Below, one piece after another: positions 55,738-64,000 of a DNA stretch of 64,000 nucleotides. The translations under genes were made by a program, and so were the position numbers. Under the pieces are notes generated by a model that saw nothing but the letters and a program-made list of their open reading frames with translations, was not told the DNA's origin and made no database searches. Position 1 is the stretch's first letter, and each line of letters opens with the position of its first letter. This stretch comes from an uncultured Muribaculaceae bacterium (GTDB lineage Bacteria; Bacteroidota; Bacteroidia; Bacteroidales; Muribaculaceae): positions 1 to 64,000 of the forward strand of contig CANCXM010000009.1 of assembly GCA_947381945.1 (NCBI GenBank), in the 5' to 3' direction.

Positions 55738-55949
55738 AAATGATAGTATAAATAAAATAAAATGATAGTATAAATAAAAATAGTATAGATGCAATATCAG
55801 TATAGATAAAATAATAGTATAGATGAAAATAGCATATAGAAATAACCCCGAAATATAGCCTCCCCCTCTATACTCTATACTTTCCTCTCTATACTTCCCC
55901 TCCCCCCTCTCTATACTCTATACTTTCCTCTCTATACTTTATTCCCCCT
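55738..55949. repeat. Low-complexity leader: ATAGTATAAATAAAA units and pyrimidine-rich direct repeats
   Basis: The first half has degenerate units around ATGATAGTATAAATAAAAT and AGTATAGAT. The second half has an exact 31-bp direct repeat starting CTCTATACTCTATACTTTCC (55866-55896 and 55909-55939) separated by C-runs. The two halves share the complementary words AGTATAGA and TCTATACT. The tract abuts the start of the glycosyltransferase gene. Confidence 0.7.
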
Positions 55950-56924
55950 ATGGTCTCCATCATCATTCCAGCCTACAATGCCGAGCGTTATCTCCGGGAA
56001 GCCCTGGAGAGCGCCCTCGCGCAGACCTATCGGGACATAGAGGTCATTGTAGTGGACGACGGCTCAACCGACTCCACCCCGGAGATTGTCCGTGAGTTTG
56101 CAGTCCGTGACCGTCGTATCAAGGCTATCCGGCAGGCCAATGGCGGACTTTCCGCTGCCAGAAATGCGGCCTTGGACATTGCTTCAGGTGAATGGTTGGT
56201 ATTCCTTGACAGTGATGATCTTCTGTATCCCGACAGTGTTGAAAGATTGCTTGAAACAGCGGAGAACAGCGGGTGTGATCTTGTGCATGGAGCATGGACG
56301 AGAGGACTTGACTTGAATAACGCGTCCATACATTCCGGTGAAGAGCTTATGGTTGAAACTCTTACATGGCATGAGCTGGTTGAGCGGATATTATATCAGA
56401 CTTCGGATCTGATTCCTACCGCATGGGGTAAGATATATCGGCGTGATGTGTTCAGCAATAAGCGTTTCAGAGAGGGGATAACGTATGAGGATCTTGACAT
56501 TTTCTACAGGCTCGGGAATACCGACGGCCGTATCGCCGTCACCTCTGCTACCGTCTATTTCTACCGCGACAATCCATCGAGCATCACCAACACCTTCACT
56601 TCCTCGCGCCTCGATGTGCTTGCCGTCACCGAACGGCTGGAGGAATACATCGCGGCCAATCATCCCTCCCTCCTCCCTGCTGCGCGCGACCGCCGTCTGA
56701 GTGCCAATTTCAACATGCTCTGCCTCCTCGCCATCCACGACCACGAGGGGAGTTATGCCGACGTGGCCGACCGATGCTTCGCCTTGATAAAATCCTACCG
56801 CCGGGCGAGTCTGTTCAATCCTCGCGTGAGGCTTAAAAACAAGATTGGCATCCTCCTGTCATATCTCGGACGTGGGGGCTTAAGAATTGTTTCACCTTTG
56901 GTTTATGGGAGGAAAGCGCGATGA
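55950..56924 (+). CDS. Glycosyltransferase family 2
   Basis: A 324-aa GT-A fold enzyme. The N-terminal VSIIIPAYNAERYLREALES and VDDGSTDSTPEI bind the nucleotide sugar; LVFLDSDDLLYP carries the metal-binding DXD. The C-terminal half has a short hydrophobic/basic segment that may associate with the membrane. It probably adds a sugar to a surface glycan or lipid carrier. It overlaps the next gene by ATGA, so translation is coupled; the preceding leader is repeat-rich. Confidence 0.9.
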   Translation: MVSIIIPAYNAERYLREALESALAQTYRDIEVIVVDDGSTDSTPEIVREFAVRDRRIKAIRQANGGLSAARNAALDIASGEWLVFLDSDDLLYPDSVERLLETAENSGCDLVHGAWTRGLDLNNASIHSGEELMVETLTWHELVERILYQTSDLIPTAWGKIYRRDVFSNKRFREGITYEDLDIFYRLGNTDGRIAVTSATVYFYRDNPSSITNTFTSSRLDVLAVTERLEEYIAANHPSLLPAARDRRLSANFNMLCLLAIHDHEGSYADVADRCFALIKSYRRASLFNPRVRLKNKIGILLSYLGRGGLRIVSPLVYGRKAR

Positions 56925-57478
56925 AGGTAATCACACTTGATAAAACAGACTTCTACGTAAGTTGCCGAAGGCTTGCCGATGAGGTAATCTCATCCGGTTT
57001 CACGCCTGAATTGATAGTCGGAATCCGCACCGGCGGGGAATACGTCGCCCGCGAAGTCATGGCAGCGTTTCCCTCCGCCCGCCTCGCCGTGGTCGAATTG
57101 CAGCGACCCTCCACCCGCTCCAAGAGCATGTTCCGCAGTCTGCTCCACCGGCTTCCGCGCCCTGTGCTCGACATCATGAGGATGGCCGAGGCGCAATTGC
57201 TTGCCCTCAAACCCAAGGGATGTGTGCCCGACATCGCGCTTCCGCAAGGCTTGGTGGGTGATGGAGAGAGGAAAATCCTTGTGGTGGACGATGCTGTCGA
57301 CAGCGGTGTCACCCTCAGTGTGATTGTCAAGGCTCTCCGCAAGGCGCATCCCGGAGCCGATGTCCACACAGCCGTGATAACCGTCACCACCCTCCGCCCC
57401 CTCATCCGCCCTGACCACTGCCTCTACAATAACCGAACCCTAATCCGTTTCCCATGGTCAATGGACATGAAAAAATGA
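56921..57478 (+). CDS. Phosphoribosyltransferase-family protein
   Basis: A 185-aa type I PRTase fold. The PRPP-binding signature is KILVVDDAVDSGVTLS (about 117-132), and the early LIVGIRTGGEYVAREV carries the pyrophosphate loop. The hood region (FRSLLHRLPRPVLDIMRMAE) does not match purine or pyrimidine salvage enzymes I know, so the substrate is open. It overlaps both neighbours (GT2 by 4 nt; HAD by 4 or 25 nt depending on the HAD start), forming a coupled three-gene unit. Confidence 0.82.
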   Translation: MKVITLDKTDFYVSCRRLADEVISSGFTPELIVGIRTGGEYVAREVMAAFPSARLAVVELQRPSTRSKSMFRSLLHRLPRPVLDIMRMAEAQLLALKPKGCVPDIALPQGLVGDGERKILVVDDAVDSGVTLSVIVKALRKAHPGADVHTAVITVTTLRPLIRPDHCLYNNRTLIRFPWSMDMKK

Positions 57479-58122
57479 CAGCCGACGGTGTTGAGCTTAC
57501 CCCTTGCGCCGTGGTCGATCTCGACGGCACCCTGCTCCGTGGCAACTCCTTCCGCCTCTTCATCCGTTTTCTTGCCGGAAAGCTGAGGCGCGAGAGGCGT
57601 TATGCCTCCCTGTCGCGGATGATAGCCTTGCTTGCTGCGCGCCGTCTCCGGCTGATTTCCCATGTCGGGATGAAATATCCCATCCATCGTCTCGCCTCGA
57701 GGATTGTCACAGATGCGGAGCTTGCCGACTTCACCAATCGCATCCTCCTCCCTGCCGTAAACGCCCCTCTGCTCGACGAACTGAAGCGGCTGAAAGCCTC
57801 CGGCCACTGTCTGCTCCTCGCCACAGCCGCCCCCGACCTCTATGTCCCCCAACTCTGCCTGCAACTCGGCTTCGATGCATGGACAGCCACACCTTTATCC
57901 TCCACCCTAAAGGACTACGCCGAAAACCGTGGCGCGCGGAAGCGTGACCGCGCTCTCGACTTCGCCCGTCAGCACGGGTGCACTATCGCCGTAGTCGCCA
58001 CCGACCACGAAGACGACCTCCCCCTCCTGCTCCTCCCCGACCTCCGCCGCCTGCTAGTAAACCCAACCCCCATCCTCCGCACAAAACTCTCCGAATCCCG
58101 CCTCACCTTCCACGAGTTTTAA
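57475..58122 (+). CDS. HAD-superfamily phosphatase (phosphoserine-phosphatase-like)
   Basis: Starting at ATG 57475, whose ATGA overlaps the previous stop exactly as at the previous junction, the protein has 215 aa; an in-frame ATG at 57454 would add seven residues. HAD motif I is VVDLDGTLLRG, motif II the Thr in LLLATAAPD, motif III a Lys/Arg near GARKRDRA, and motif IV DHEDDLPLL. A helical cap lies between motifs I and II. It resembles HAD-IB phosphatases, possibly acting on the product of the adjacent phosphoribosyltransferase. Confidence 0.82.
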   Translation: MTADGVELTPCAVVDLDGTLLRGNSFRLFIRFLAGKLRRERRYASLSRMIALLAARRLRLISHVGMKYPIHRLASRIVTDAELADFTNRILLPAVNAPLLDELKRLKASGHCLLLATAAPDLYVPQLCLQLGFDAWTATPLSSTLKDYAENRGARKRDRALDFARQHGCTIAVVATDHEDDLPLLLLPDLRRLLVNPTPILRTKLSESRLTFHEF

Positions 58123-58172
58123 TCCCCATAATTTGCCAGTCGGGATGGTGCCGTTATGGGCCTGTATGGCCT

Positions 58173-58382
58173 GTAGGGACGCTTTTCAAAGCGTCCGCAA
58201 CCGAATCGTGTAATCCCAAATACCACTTAAATATCACTTAAATACCACCTCATTACCCCGTTAAATACCACCTCATTACCCACGCCAATGGACAGCCCCT
58301 CCACCCCCCACCATAAATCCCCAAAAAAACTGATATTTTGCAGGATGTATGCTGTTGCGGACGCTTTGAAAAGCGTCCCTAC
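58173..58382. repeat. Second REP-like inverted pair
   Basis: The forward unit at 58173-58201 (GTAGGGACGCTTTTCAAAGC then GTCCGCAAC) and its exact inverse at 58354-58382 enclose 150 bp. That DNA contains direct repeats of TTAAATACCACCTCATTACC and related words. Each unit has an internal palindrome GGACGCTTT/AAAGCGTCC. The first ten bases, GTAGGGACGC, are those of the main REP family, but the body differs. The 446-bp spacer (58123-58568) has no gene; its right half is AT-rich. Confidence 0.8.
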
Positions 58383-58568
58383 GGTCCGTTCTTATTGTAT
58401 ATTTGGGGTAAAAGTTATATGAGTTAATTCAATTGCTAAATAATATTAAAATATATAGAGTATTTTGAAATATTGAAAAATAACCTCTATCTTGCAGTTC
58501 AATATTAAGGTGAAAAGGTAAATCTATTACCATTGTTATATTTTTTAATTATTTAATTCAGAAAAAAC

Positions 58569-59225
58569 ATGAAAACGCGATTATTGACTTTGATGTCAGC
58601 GCTGTTTGCGCTGATGGTGATTACTACGTCATGTGGAAGTGATGATGATGGACCTGCGGAAAATCAGTATTATTGGTTTGGCCATGAAAAAGTAACCATA
58701 CAAGAAGTGAAAGGCAAATATCGGATTGCTTTCCATTCTGTTGATAAGGAGAAAATAACCTCCGAACTCGCAAAACATGGCTTGTCGCTCGTAGATGTTG
58801 AAACAGGGATAAGTTATATGTCCGAAGGTGTTACAGAGGAAGCAAAAAAACTATTCAAAGATTACCTGACTGCCACGGTAAATGGAGATTATGATAAGAT
58901 AAAGGCTATTAAGCCATATACATTCAGTTTACTTCCATACTACACTTTGATAGAAGATGGTCGGGAATTGATTCCTTATATGACTTTTGATGTAAAATTA
59001 AAGGACGGTGTGACTCAGGAGCAGCTCGAAACCTTGGCAACTACTAACAACGTGATTTTGGTAGAAAAATCTGCATTTCTTGATGGGTGGTATACTTTGG
59101 CGTGTACCAATGATTCAAAAGGTAATCCTGTCGAGATGTCAAACCTTTTCTATAAAAGTGGCCTGTGTGAATACTCCCAACCATCCTTTGGTGGCCTCGG
59201 AGAATTGCATGGAATACTCAGATAG
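58569..59225 (+). CDS. Lipoprotein resembling a free-standing prodomain of the adjacent subtilase
   Basis: A 218-aa lipoprotein with signal peptide and lipobox ITTSC (C22). Its mature part is similar to the N-terminal prodomain of the downstream protease: YYWFGHEKVTIQEVKGK against DYFWLENEKKFLQKVEGK, and a C-terminal block VKLKDGVTQ...DGWYTLACTNDSKGNPVEMSNLFY against VKLKDDADF...EKWFDLSCSKYSKGNALEMANLFQ. The protein ends shortly after the point where the protease begins its catalytic domain. It may inhibit or help fold the protease, or be a decayed duplicate; the intact signal peptide and frame favour function. The sequence is AT-rich compared with the surroundings. Confidence 0.75.
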   Translation: MKTRLLTLMSALFALMVITTSCGSDDDGPAENQYYWFGHEKVTIQEVKGKYRIAFHSVDKEKITSELAKHGLSLVDVETGISYMSEGVTEEAKKLFKDYLTATVNGDYDKIKAIKPYTFSLLPYYTLIEDGRELIPYMTFDVKLKDGVTQEQLETLATTNNVILVEKSAFLDGWYTLACTNDSKGNPVEMSNLFYKSGLCEYSQPSFGGLGELHGILR

Positions 59226-59258
59226 GTGATATTTTTATAACTTGAAGTAAAATTGCAA

Positions 59259-61172
59259 ATGGAAAATTATAAAAAAATATATATAGTTCTCTTGGTAATG
59301 ATAAATATTATTGCCGGAGGATGTAGTTCTTCTTTATTGGATGAACCCTATGAGGAACATAATTCATTGTCACGGTCATTGGATGAGACTGTTTTATCTC
59401 CATCAGATACAACAGATTATTTTTGGCTTGAAAATGAAAAGAAATTTCTTCAAAAAGTTGAGGGAAAGCATGTTGTGATATATAATCCATCTAAAATTGG
59501 GATTCTACATGAGAAAATAAATGGAAGCAGTATAAGCCTTCAAAGTATTGGAAATGCTACTGTATTTAATGCTCAGGAGAATCTTTTAGCTGCTAATTTT
59601 AAGGTTGCAATTATTCAGGGAGACGATGAAGATATTGCTCCAATTTTATCTGATTCATATTATTCAGCTCCATATTATAGAATGACCAACGGAAAAGAAG
59701 TTGGATTAAATAACCGGTTTTATGTAAAGTTGAAAGATGATGCGGATTTTGAGCTTTTGAATGATTTTGCTGTAAGAAATAATGTGGACATAATCTGTAA
59801 AGATGAATATTTAGAAAAATGGTTTGATTTGTCCTGTTCGAAGTATTCTAAAGGCAATGCTTTGGAAATGGCTAATTTGTTTCAAGAAAGTGGTATGTTC
59901 GAGTATGCCTGTCCTGATTTAATAGGGGCATGTATTTTTGGGTGTATTGATGAACCTTTGTTTTTATCAGGTGATTTATGGCATCTTAATAAAATTAATT
60001 ATTGCAATTCAAAGGACATAATACCCGAGGGCTCGTCAGATGTGATTGTTACTGTAATAGATAGCGGAGTGGATATTTATCATAGGGATTTTGACGAAAA
60101 TCTTTTATCTGGTTGGGATGCGGTTACTCAAACTGTTCCAAATAGGGTTTGGTATTCTCATGGAACAATGGTCACGGGATTTATAGGGGCGGTACCGAAT
60201 AATAATAAGGATGTTGCAGGAGTTGGTTATGGAACTACAATTCTCCCTATTAGTATAGGAGGTAGCAGCTACGGTGACTTTACTGCAACTGTAAATGTTA
60301 TAGAAAGAGCATTCGATTATGCTATAGATAATGGGGTAAAAGTAATTAACTGCTCTTGGAGTTTTGATAATCCCAAAATTGGTGATATCGTAAGGAAAGC
60401 ATTGGATAACGATTGTGTCGTAGTGTTTTCTGCAGGTAATGAGAATGGTAAAGTTGGTTATCCTGCTAATTCAGATTCAAGAATACTTGTTGTCGGTGCC
60501 ATTAATAAAGATGGAGAAAGAGCATCATTTAGTAATTATGGTAGCTGTTTAGATGTTGTTGCACCAGGAGAAGATGTGTATTGCCTTTATCCTGGTAGTG
60601 GTACAATAGAAAGTTCGGGAACTTCATTTGCCGCTCCGCAAGTAGCTGGTCTTGCCGCCATGATTCTCTCAAAATATCCAGAGCTAAAGCCTTCAGAAGT
60701 AATATATCGAATAGAAAAAACGGCATCGAAAATTGGACCTTATCGCTATAGGTATCAACATTCTCAGTCGTTTGCAACTCGGAATGATGAAATGGGATAT
60801 GGTCTTATTAATATGTATGCTGCTCTTGCTCCTAAAATACCTTATTTAGTAACTATCAAGATTAAAAATTTGTCATCTTATATGACAATGACGGCATTCC
60901 GTTTTGATATCTGTGATACTAATTACCAAGAACTTCACGAGTTTGTGATTGAAAATAAATTCGGAGTTTTGAATTATGGTGAGGAGTATATAGCATATGT
61001 AGATTTGCCCCCAGGTAAATATATAGGTGAAGCAATCGCTGAGTCAGTCGGAGGTATTGAGGGTGATTGTGAGTTTGAGAATATAAAGGGAGGTACTATT
61101 ACATTCGAGTTTACTGGATCTACTTTGGACAAGCTTGATTGGTCTACTGCTGTATTTGAACCGGCAAGGTGA
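59259..61172 (+). CDS. Subtilisin-like (S8) serine protease lipoprotein
   Basis: Start at ATG 59259 gives 637 aa; a TTG six bases upstream is less likely. The lipoprotein signal ends with IIAGGC (C22), so the protease is membrane-anchored outside the cytoplasm. A prodomain spans about 50-225, followed by the S8 catalytic domain (about 235-520) with D268 in VTVIDSGVD, H301 in YSHGTMVTG, N394 in SAGNENG and S456 in SSGTSFAAPQ. The C-terminal 110 residues or so form a beta domain. It follows the prodomain-like lipoprotein gene by 33 nt. Codons are strongly AT-biased compared with the flanking genes, suggesting acquisition. Confidence 0.92.
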   Translation: MENYKKIYIVLLVMINIIAGGCSSSLLDEPYEEHNSLSRSLDETVLSPSDTTDYFWLENEKKFLQKVEGKHVVIYNPSKIGILHEKINGSSISLQSIGNATVFNAQENLLAANFKVAIIQGDDEDIAPILSDSYYSAPYYRMTNGKEVGLNNRFYVKLKDDADFELLNDFAVRNNVDIICKDEYLEKWFDLSCSKYSKGNALEMANLFQESGMFEYACPDLIGACIFGCIDEPLFLSGDLWHLNKINYCNSKDIIPEGSSDVIVTVIDSGVDIYHRDFDENLLSGWDAVTQTVPNRVWYSHGTMVTGFIGAVPNNNKDVAGVGYGTTILPISIGGSSYGDFTATVNVIERAFDYAIDNGVKVINCSWSFDNPKIGDIVRKALDNDCVVVFSAGNENGKVGYPANSDSRILVVGAINKDGERASFSNYGSCLDVVAPGEDVYCLYPGSGTIESSGTSFAAPQVAGLAAMILSKYPELKPSEVIYRIEKTASKIGPYRYRYQHSQSFATRNDEMGYGLINMYAALAPKIPYLVTIKIKNLSSYMTMTAFRFDICDTNYQELHEFVIENKFGVLNYGEEYIAYVDLPPGKYIGEAIAESVGGIEGDCEFENIKGGTITFEFTGSTLDKLDWSTAVFEPAR

Positions 61173-61199
61173 TTTTCATCCGAAGTAATTGATTCAGGT

Positions 61200-61233
61200 A
61201 AAATCGGTTCCATATTAGTATGGAACCGATTTT
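61200..61233. terminator. Terminator after the subtilase gene
   Basis: A perfect 15-bp stem AAAATCGGTTCCATA / TATGGAACCGATTTT with a TTAG loop. The stem's own terminal T run and the following ATT suit intrinsic termination, 27 bp after the stop. Confidence 0.85.
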
Positions 61234-61653
61234 ATTGTAACTTCGAGGTGTTTGATGGTGTTATATTTGAATGATGGATTGGCGTGTCGGAGGTTGGGCT
61301 TATTGTATTACATACATAGTTGGTTAGTGTGTTTATCGGTGTGGAATGTTAGTTGAGGTGCAGGATGATAAAGGCTCGGATTTATGCCTTATTTGGCTAA
61401 AATATGGCAAATTTCTTGCGGAAAGCGAGAAAAATGAGGCTTATTGTATGTTTAGGGTAATAAAAATTTACTAAAAATTTGTTATTCTACGAAAATTATT
61501 GTTTACCTTTGCCTACATCTTATTGTAGATAATCTATACCATTATTATTGCGTTCTCGCCTCAACTATTACGTTTCAGCATAGCATCATCAATAACGTTG
61601 TTACGCAAACCGATAATTATTATAATCATTTAAATACCACTCATTATTGCATC
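61234..61653. other. Upstream region of the SusC-family gene
   Basis: About 420 bp without a gene. It contains the promoter listed at 61478-61511 and a leader of about 140 nt. Confidence 0.6.
61478..61511 (+). promoter_or_regulatory. Promoter of the SusC-family gene
   Basis: TTTG (61478-61481) and TACCTTTG (61504-61511) are separated by 22 nt. Transcription would start near 61518. Confidence 0.6.
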
Positions 61654-64000
61654 ATGGAAAACAGAAAGATGTTAAAGGATGTTAATTGGGGGGGGTAAAA
61701 AGCCTCGGCAGATACCTACTGACCCTGATTATCGCAGTGATGACCCTCGCGGCCACTGCACAGACCAAGTCCGTAACCGGTACGGTGACAGATGAAACCG
61801 GCGAACCGGTAATCGGTGCCAACGTAGCGGTTCAAGGCACCACAATGGGCACAGTGACCGACATCGACGGTAACTTCGCCCTCAACAACATTGCCAACAA
61901 TGCCGTCCTCTCCATCAGCTATGTAGGCTATGTGACCGAGGAGGTTTCCGTGGCAGGAAAAAGCGTTATCAATGTAACCCTCAAGGAGAACCGTGAGATT
62001 CTCGACGAAGTAGTCGTCATCGGCTACGGCACCGTGAAGCGCAGAGACCTGACAGGTGCTGTCGCATCGATGAAAAACTCAGACGTCGTCGTCGCTCCTA
62101 CCAACAACGTCATGGAAGCCCTCCAGGGCAAGGTTGCGGGTATGGACATCACCAAGGCCAGCGGTGAGACAGGCGCGGGAGTGAATATCCTGCTCCGTGG
62201 CTCGCGCTCCATCTACGGCAGCAACGAACCCCTCTTCATCATCGACGGTATGCCCGGCAGCTACAATCAGGTCAACCCCAGTGACATCGAGTCGATTGAC
62301 ATCCTCAAGGATGCATCATCCACCGCAATCTACGGTTCAGCCGGTGCCAACGGCGTTGTCATCATCACCACCAAACGCGGTACCGAAGGAAAGGCCGTCG
62401 TTAACTTCGACGCCTACTATGGTTTCAGCGGAGATGTGAATTTCAAGCACGGTATGGTTGGCGACGAATGGGTCAACTACCAGCGTGAGGCCTATAAGTA
62501 CACCAACGGCACTTATCCCGCCGACATGGCCACTATTTTCGGCAATCCCATCTATACCGAAGCCTACAATGAGGGCAAATGGATTGACTGGGTTGACCTT
62601 GCCTCGGGCCATCGTGCAACTTCACAGAAGTATGCTCTTTCGGTAAGCGGAGGCACCAAGCAGACACGCATATTCGCATCGACCTCCTATTCCCGTGAGG
62701 AGGGTCTGCTCAAAAACGATGAGCGCGACCTCTACTCGCTTCGCCTCAATATCGATCAGGAAATCAATAAGTATGCCACTATCGGTTTCACCAGCAACCT
62801 TACTTATTCAGACCACGACCGTGGTGTGAAGAACACTTTCACCAAGTCGCTCACGGCCTTCCCTCTCGGCGATGCCTATGACGCAGAAGGCAATCTTCAG
62901 GATGAGTTCATCAACAGCCAGTTCTCACCGCTCGGCGACTTCATCACCGACCAGTATGCCTATAATATCAAGTCGACCTACATCAATTCAATCGGCTATC
63001 TCGAAATCAACCCTTTCAAGGGACTTAAATTCCGTTCGCAGATAAATACCACCCTCTCCAACAGCCGTCAGGGTAACTACTGGGGTGCGAAAGCCAATGC
63101 AAACCTCAAGGAGAACCGTGAGATTCTCGACGAAGTAGTCGTCATCGGCTACGGCACCGTGAAGCGCAGAGACCTGACAGGTGCTGTCGCATCGATGAAA
63201 AACTCAGACGTCGTCGTCGCTCCTACCAACAACGTCATGGAAGCCCTCCAGGGCAAGGTTGCGGGTATGGACATCACCAAGGCCAGCGGTGAGACAGGCG
63301 CGGGAGTGAATATCCTGCTCCGTGGCTCGCGCTCCATCTACGGCAGCAACGAACCCCTCTTCATCATCGACGGTATGCCCGGCAGCTACAATCAGGTCAA
63401 CCCCAGTGACATCGAGTCGATTGACATCCTCAAGGATGCATCATCCACCGCAATCTACGGTTCAGCCGGTGCCAACGGCGTTGTCATCATCACCACCAAA
63501 CGCGGTACCGAAGGAAAGGCCGTCGTTAACTTCGACGCCTACTATGGTTTCAGCGGAGATGTGAATTTCAAGCACGGTATGGTTGGCGACGAATGGGTCA
63601 ACTACCAGCGTGAGGCCTATAAGTACACCAACGGCACTTATCCCGCCGACATGGCCACTATTTTCGGCAATCCCATCTATACCGAAGCCTACAATGAGGG
63701 CAAATGGATTGACTGGGTTGACCTTGCCTCGGGCCATCGTGCAACTTCACAGAAGTATGCTCTTTCGGTAAGCGGAGGCACCAAGCAGACACGCATATTC
63801 GCATCGACCTCCTATTCCCGTGAGGAGGGTCTGCTCAAAAACGATGAGCGCGACCTCTACTCGCTTCGCCTCAATATCGATCAGGAAATCAATAAGTATG
63901 CCACTATCGGTTTCACCAGCAACCTTACTTATTCAGACCACGACCGTGGTGTGAAGAACACTTTCACCAAGTCGCTCACGGCCTTCCCTCTCGGCGATGC
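61654..64000 (+). CDS. SusC/RagA-family TonB-dependent receptor, frame-interrupted near its start, partial
   Basis: From ATG 61654 the frame reads MENRKMLKDVNWGG and stops at TAA 61696, just after a G8 tract. The receptor frame begins at GTA 61695 and continues to the window end. It reads a signal helix (RYLLTLIIAVMTLAATAQ), a carboxypeptidase-regulatory-like domain (VTGTVTDETGEPVIGANV), a TonB box (LDEVVVIGYG), and a plug (LLRGSRSIYGSNEPLFIIDG, IESIDILKDASSTAIYGSAG). Nine or six Gs would join ATG and receptor. TTG 61686 is the only in-frame alternative upstream of the signal helix. An exact 1125-bp in-frame tandem duplication begins at 61979. SusC proteins import glycans with a SusD partner, which must lie beyond the window. 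Confidence 0.88.
61688..61695 (+). repeat. Homopolymeric G8 tract at the start of the SusC-family gene
   Basis: Eight consecutive Gs lie between the proposed start codon and the signal-peptide coding region. Length changes of one base would switch the reading frame between stop and full receptor. Confidence 0.85.
61979..64000 (+). repeat. Exact 1125-bp tandem direct repeat in the SusC-family gene
   Basis: Bases 61979-63103 recur from 63104 to the window end (897 bp visible) at a constant offset of 1125. I found no difference in the stretches compared. The unit is 375 codons, so the frame is kept. It covers the TonB box, plug and first barrel strands. The junction has 14 of 16 bases in common just upstream (CAATGTAACC/CAATGCAAAC then CTCAAG). 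Further copies beyond the window cannot be excluded. Confidence 0.9.

Noticed and set aside
62024..63737. Paired small ORFs on both strands of the SusC gene
   Set aside because: They are shadows of the receptor frame and occur twice only because of the 1125-bp duplication.

Overview
The window looks like chromosomal DNA of a Bacteroidales bacterium, most plausibly a Muribaculaceae-like gut commensal (the family is an inference from overall gene content). Evidence includes promoters with the Bacteroidetes -7 box TAnnTTTG, a SusC/RagA TonB-dependent receptor, a SusB-type GH97 enzyme, BspA-like leucine-rich repeat and C10 peptidase proteins with C-terminal sorting-like domains, a NuoCD-fused complex I without NuoEFG, and an ATP synthase order D-C-B-E-F-H-A-G. 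I saw no rRNA, tRNA, CRISPR array or prophage.

Layout. 1-7.3 kb: a REP-associated transposase with REP repeats, a C10 peptidase/lipoprotein pair, a GH97 alpha-glucosidase, and a possible GNAT toxin-antitoxin pair. 7.3-12.3 kb: a gene remnant, ruvX, def, an MFS exporter and ettA. 12.3-22.4 kb: a BspA-like surface protein, small accessory genes (one carrying an in-frame REP, another pair resembling a two-gene module), a CsgG-like protein, an outer-membrane protein, a formate/nitrite channel and a DEDD exonuclease. 22.7-31 kb: a pectinesterase-pectate lyase-pectinesterase fusion, then the biotin operon bioA-bioF-bioGC-bioD. 31-32.7 kb: two small beta-barrel proteins.

33.2-50.8 kb is the energy core. 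One co-directional run reads nuoA-B-CD-H, then the complete ATP synthase set atpD-C-B-E-F-H-A-G, then nuoI-J-K-L-M-N. The ATP synthase genes are therefore nested inside the complex I operon, and I see no promoter or terminator at either junction. One transcript could co-express a proton-pumping complex I with the enzyme that spends the gradient.

50.9-58.1 kb: murI, a PCMD/DUF4493-like lipoprotein, a DUF4923-like protein, an ORF6N protein carrying a perfect 37-nt palindrome in its coding sequence, and a coupled glycosyltransferase/phosphoribosyltransferase/HAD cluster. 58.2-61.2 kb is an AT-rich island with a lipoprotein that looks like a free-standing copy of the prodomain of the subtilisin-like lipoprotein protease encoded next to it. 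61.6-64 kb: a SusC-family receptor whose start is separated from its body by an out-of-frame G8 tract, and whose plug region is repeated in an exact in-frame 1125-bp tandem duplication that runs off the window.

Intergenic DNA is rich in structure: nine REP copies, often in inverted doublets at the 3' ends of genes; a second REP-like pair; long-stem inverted repeats built from shared words; a 56-nt perfect palindrome; and CA-rich leader tracts ahead of several start codons.
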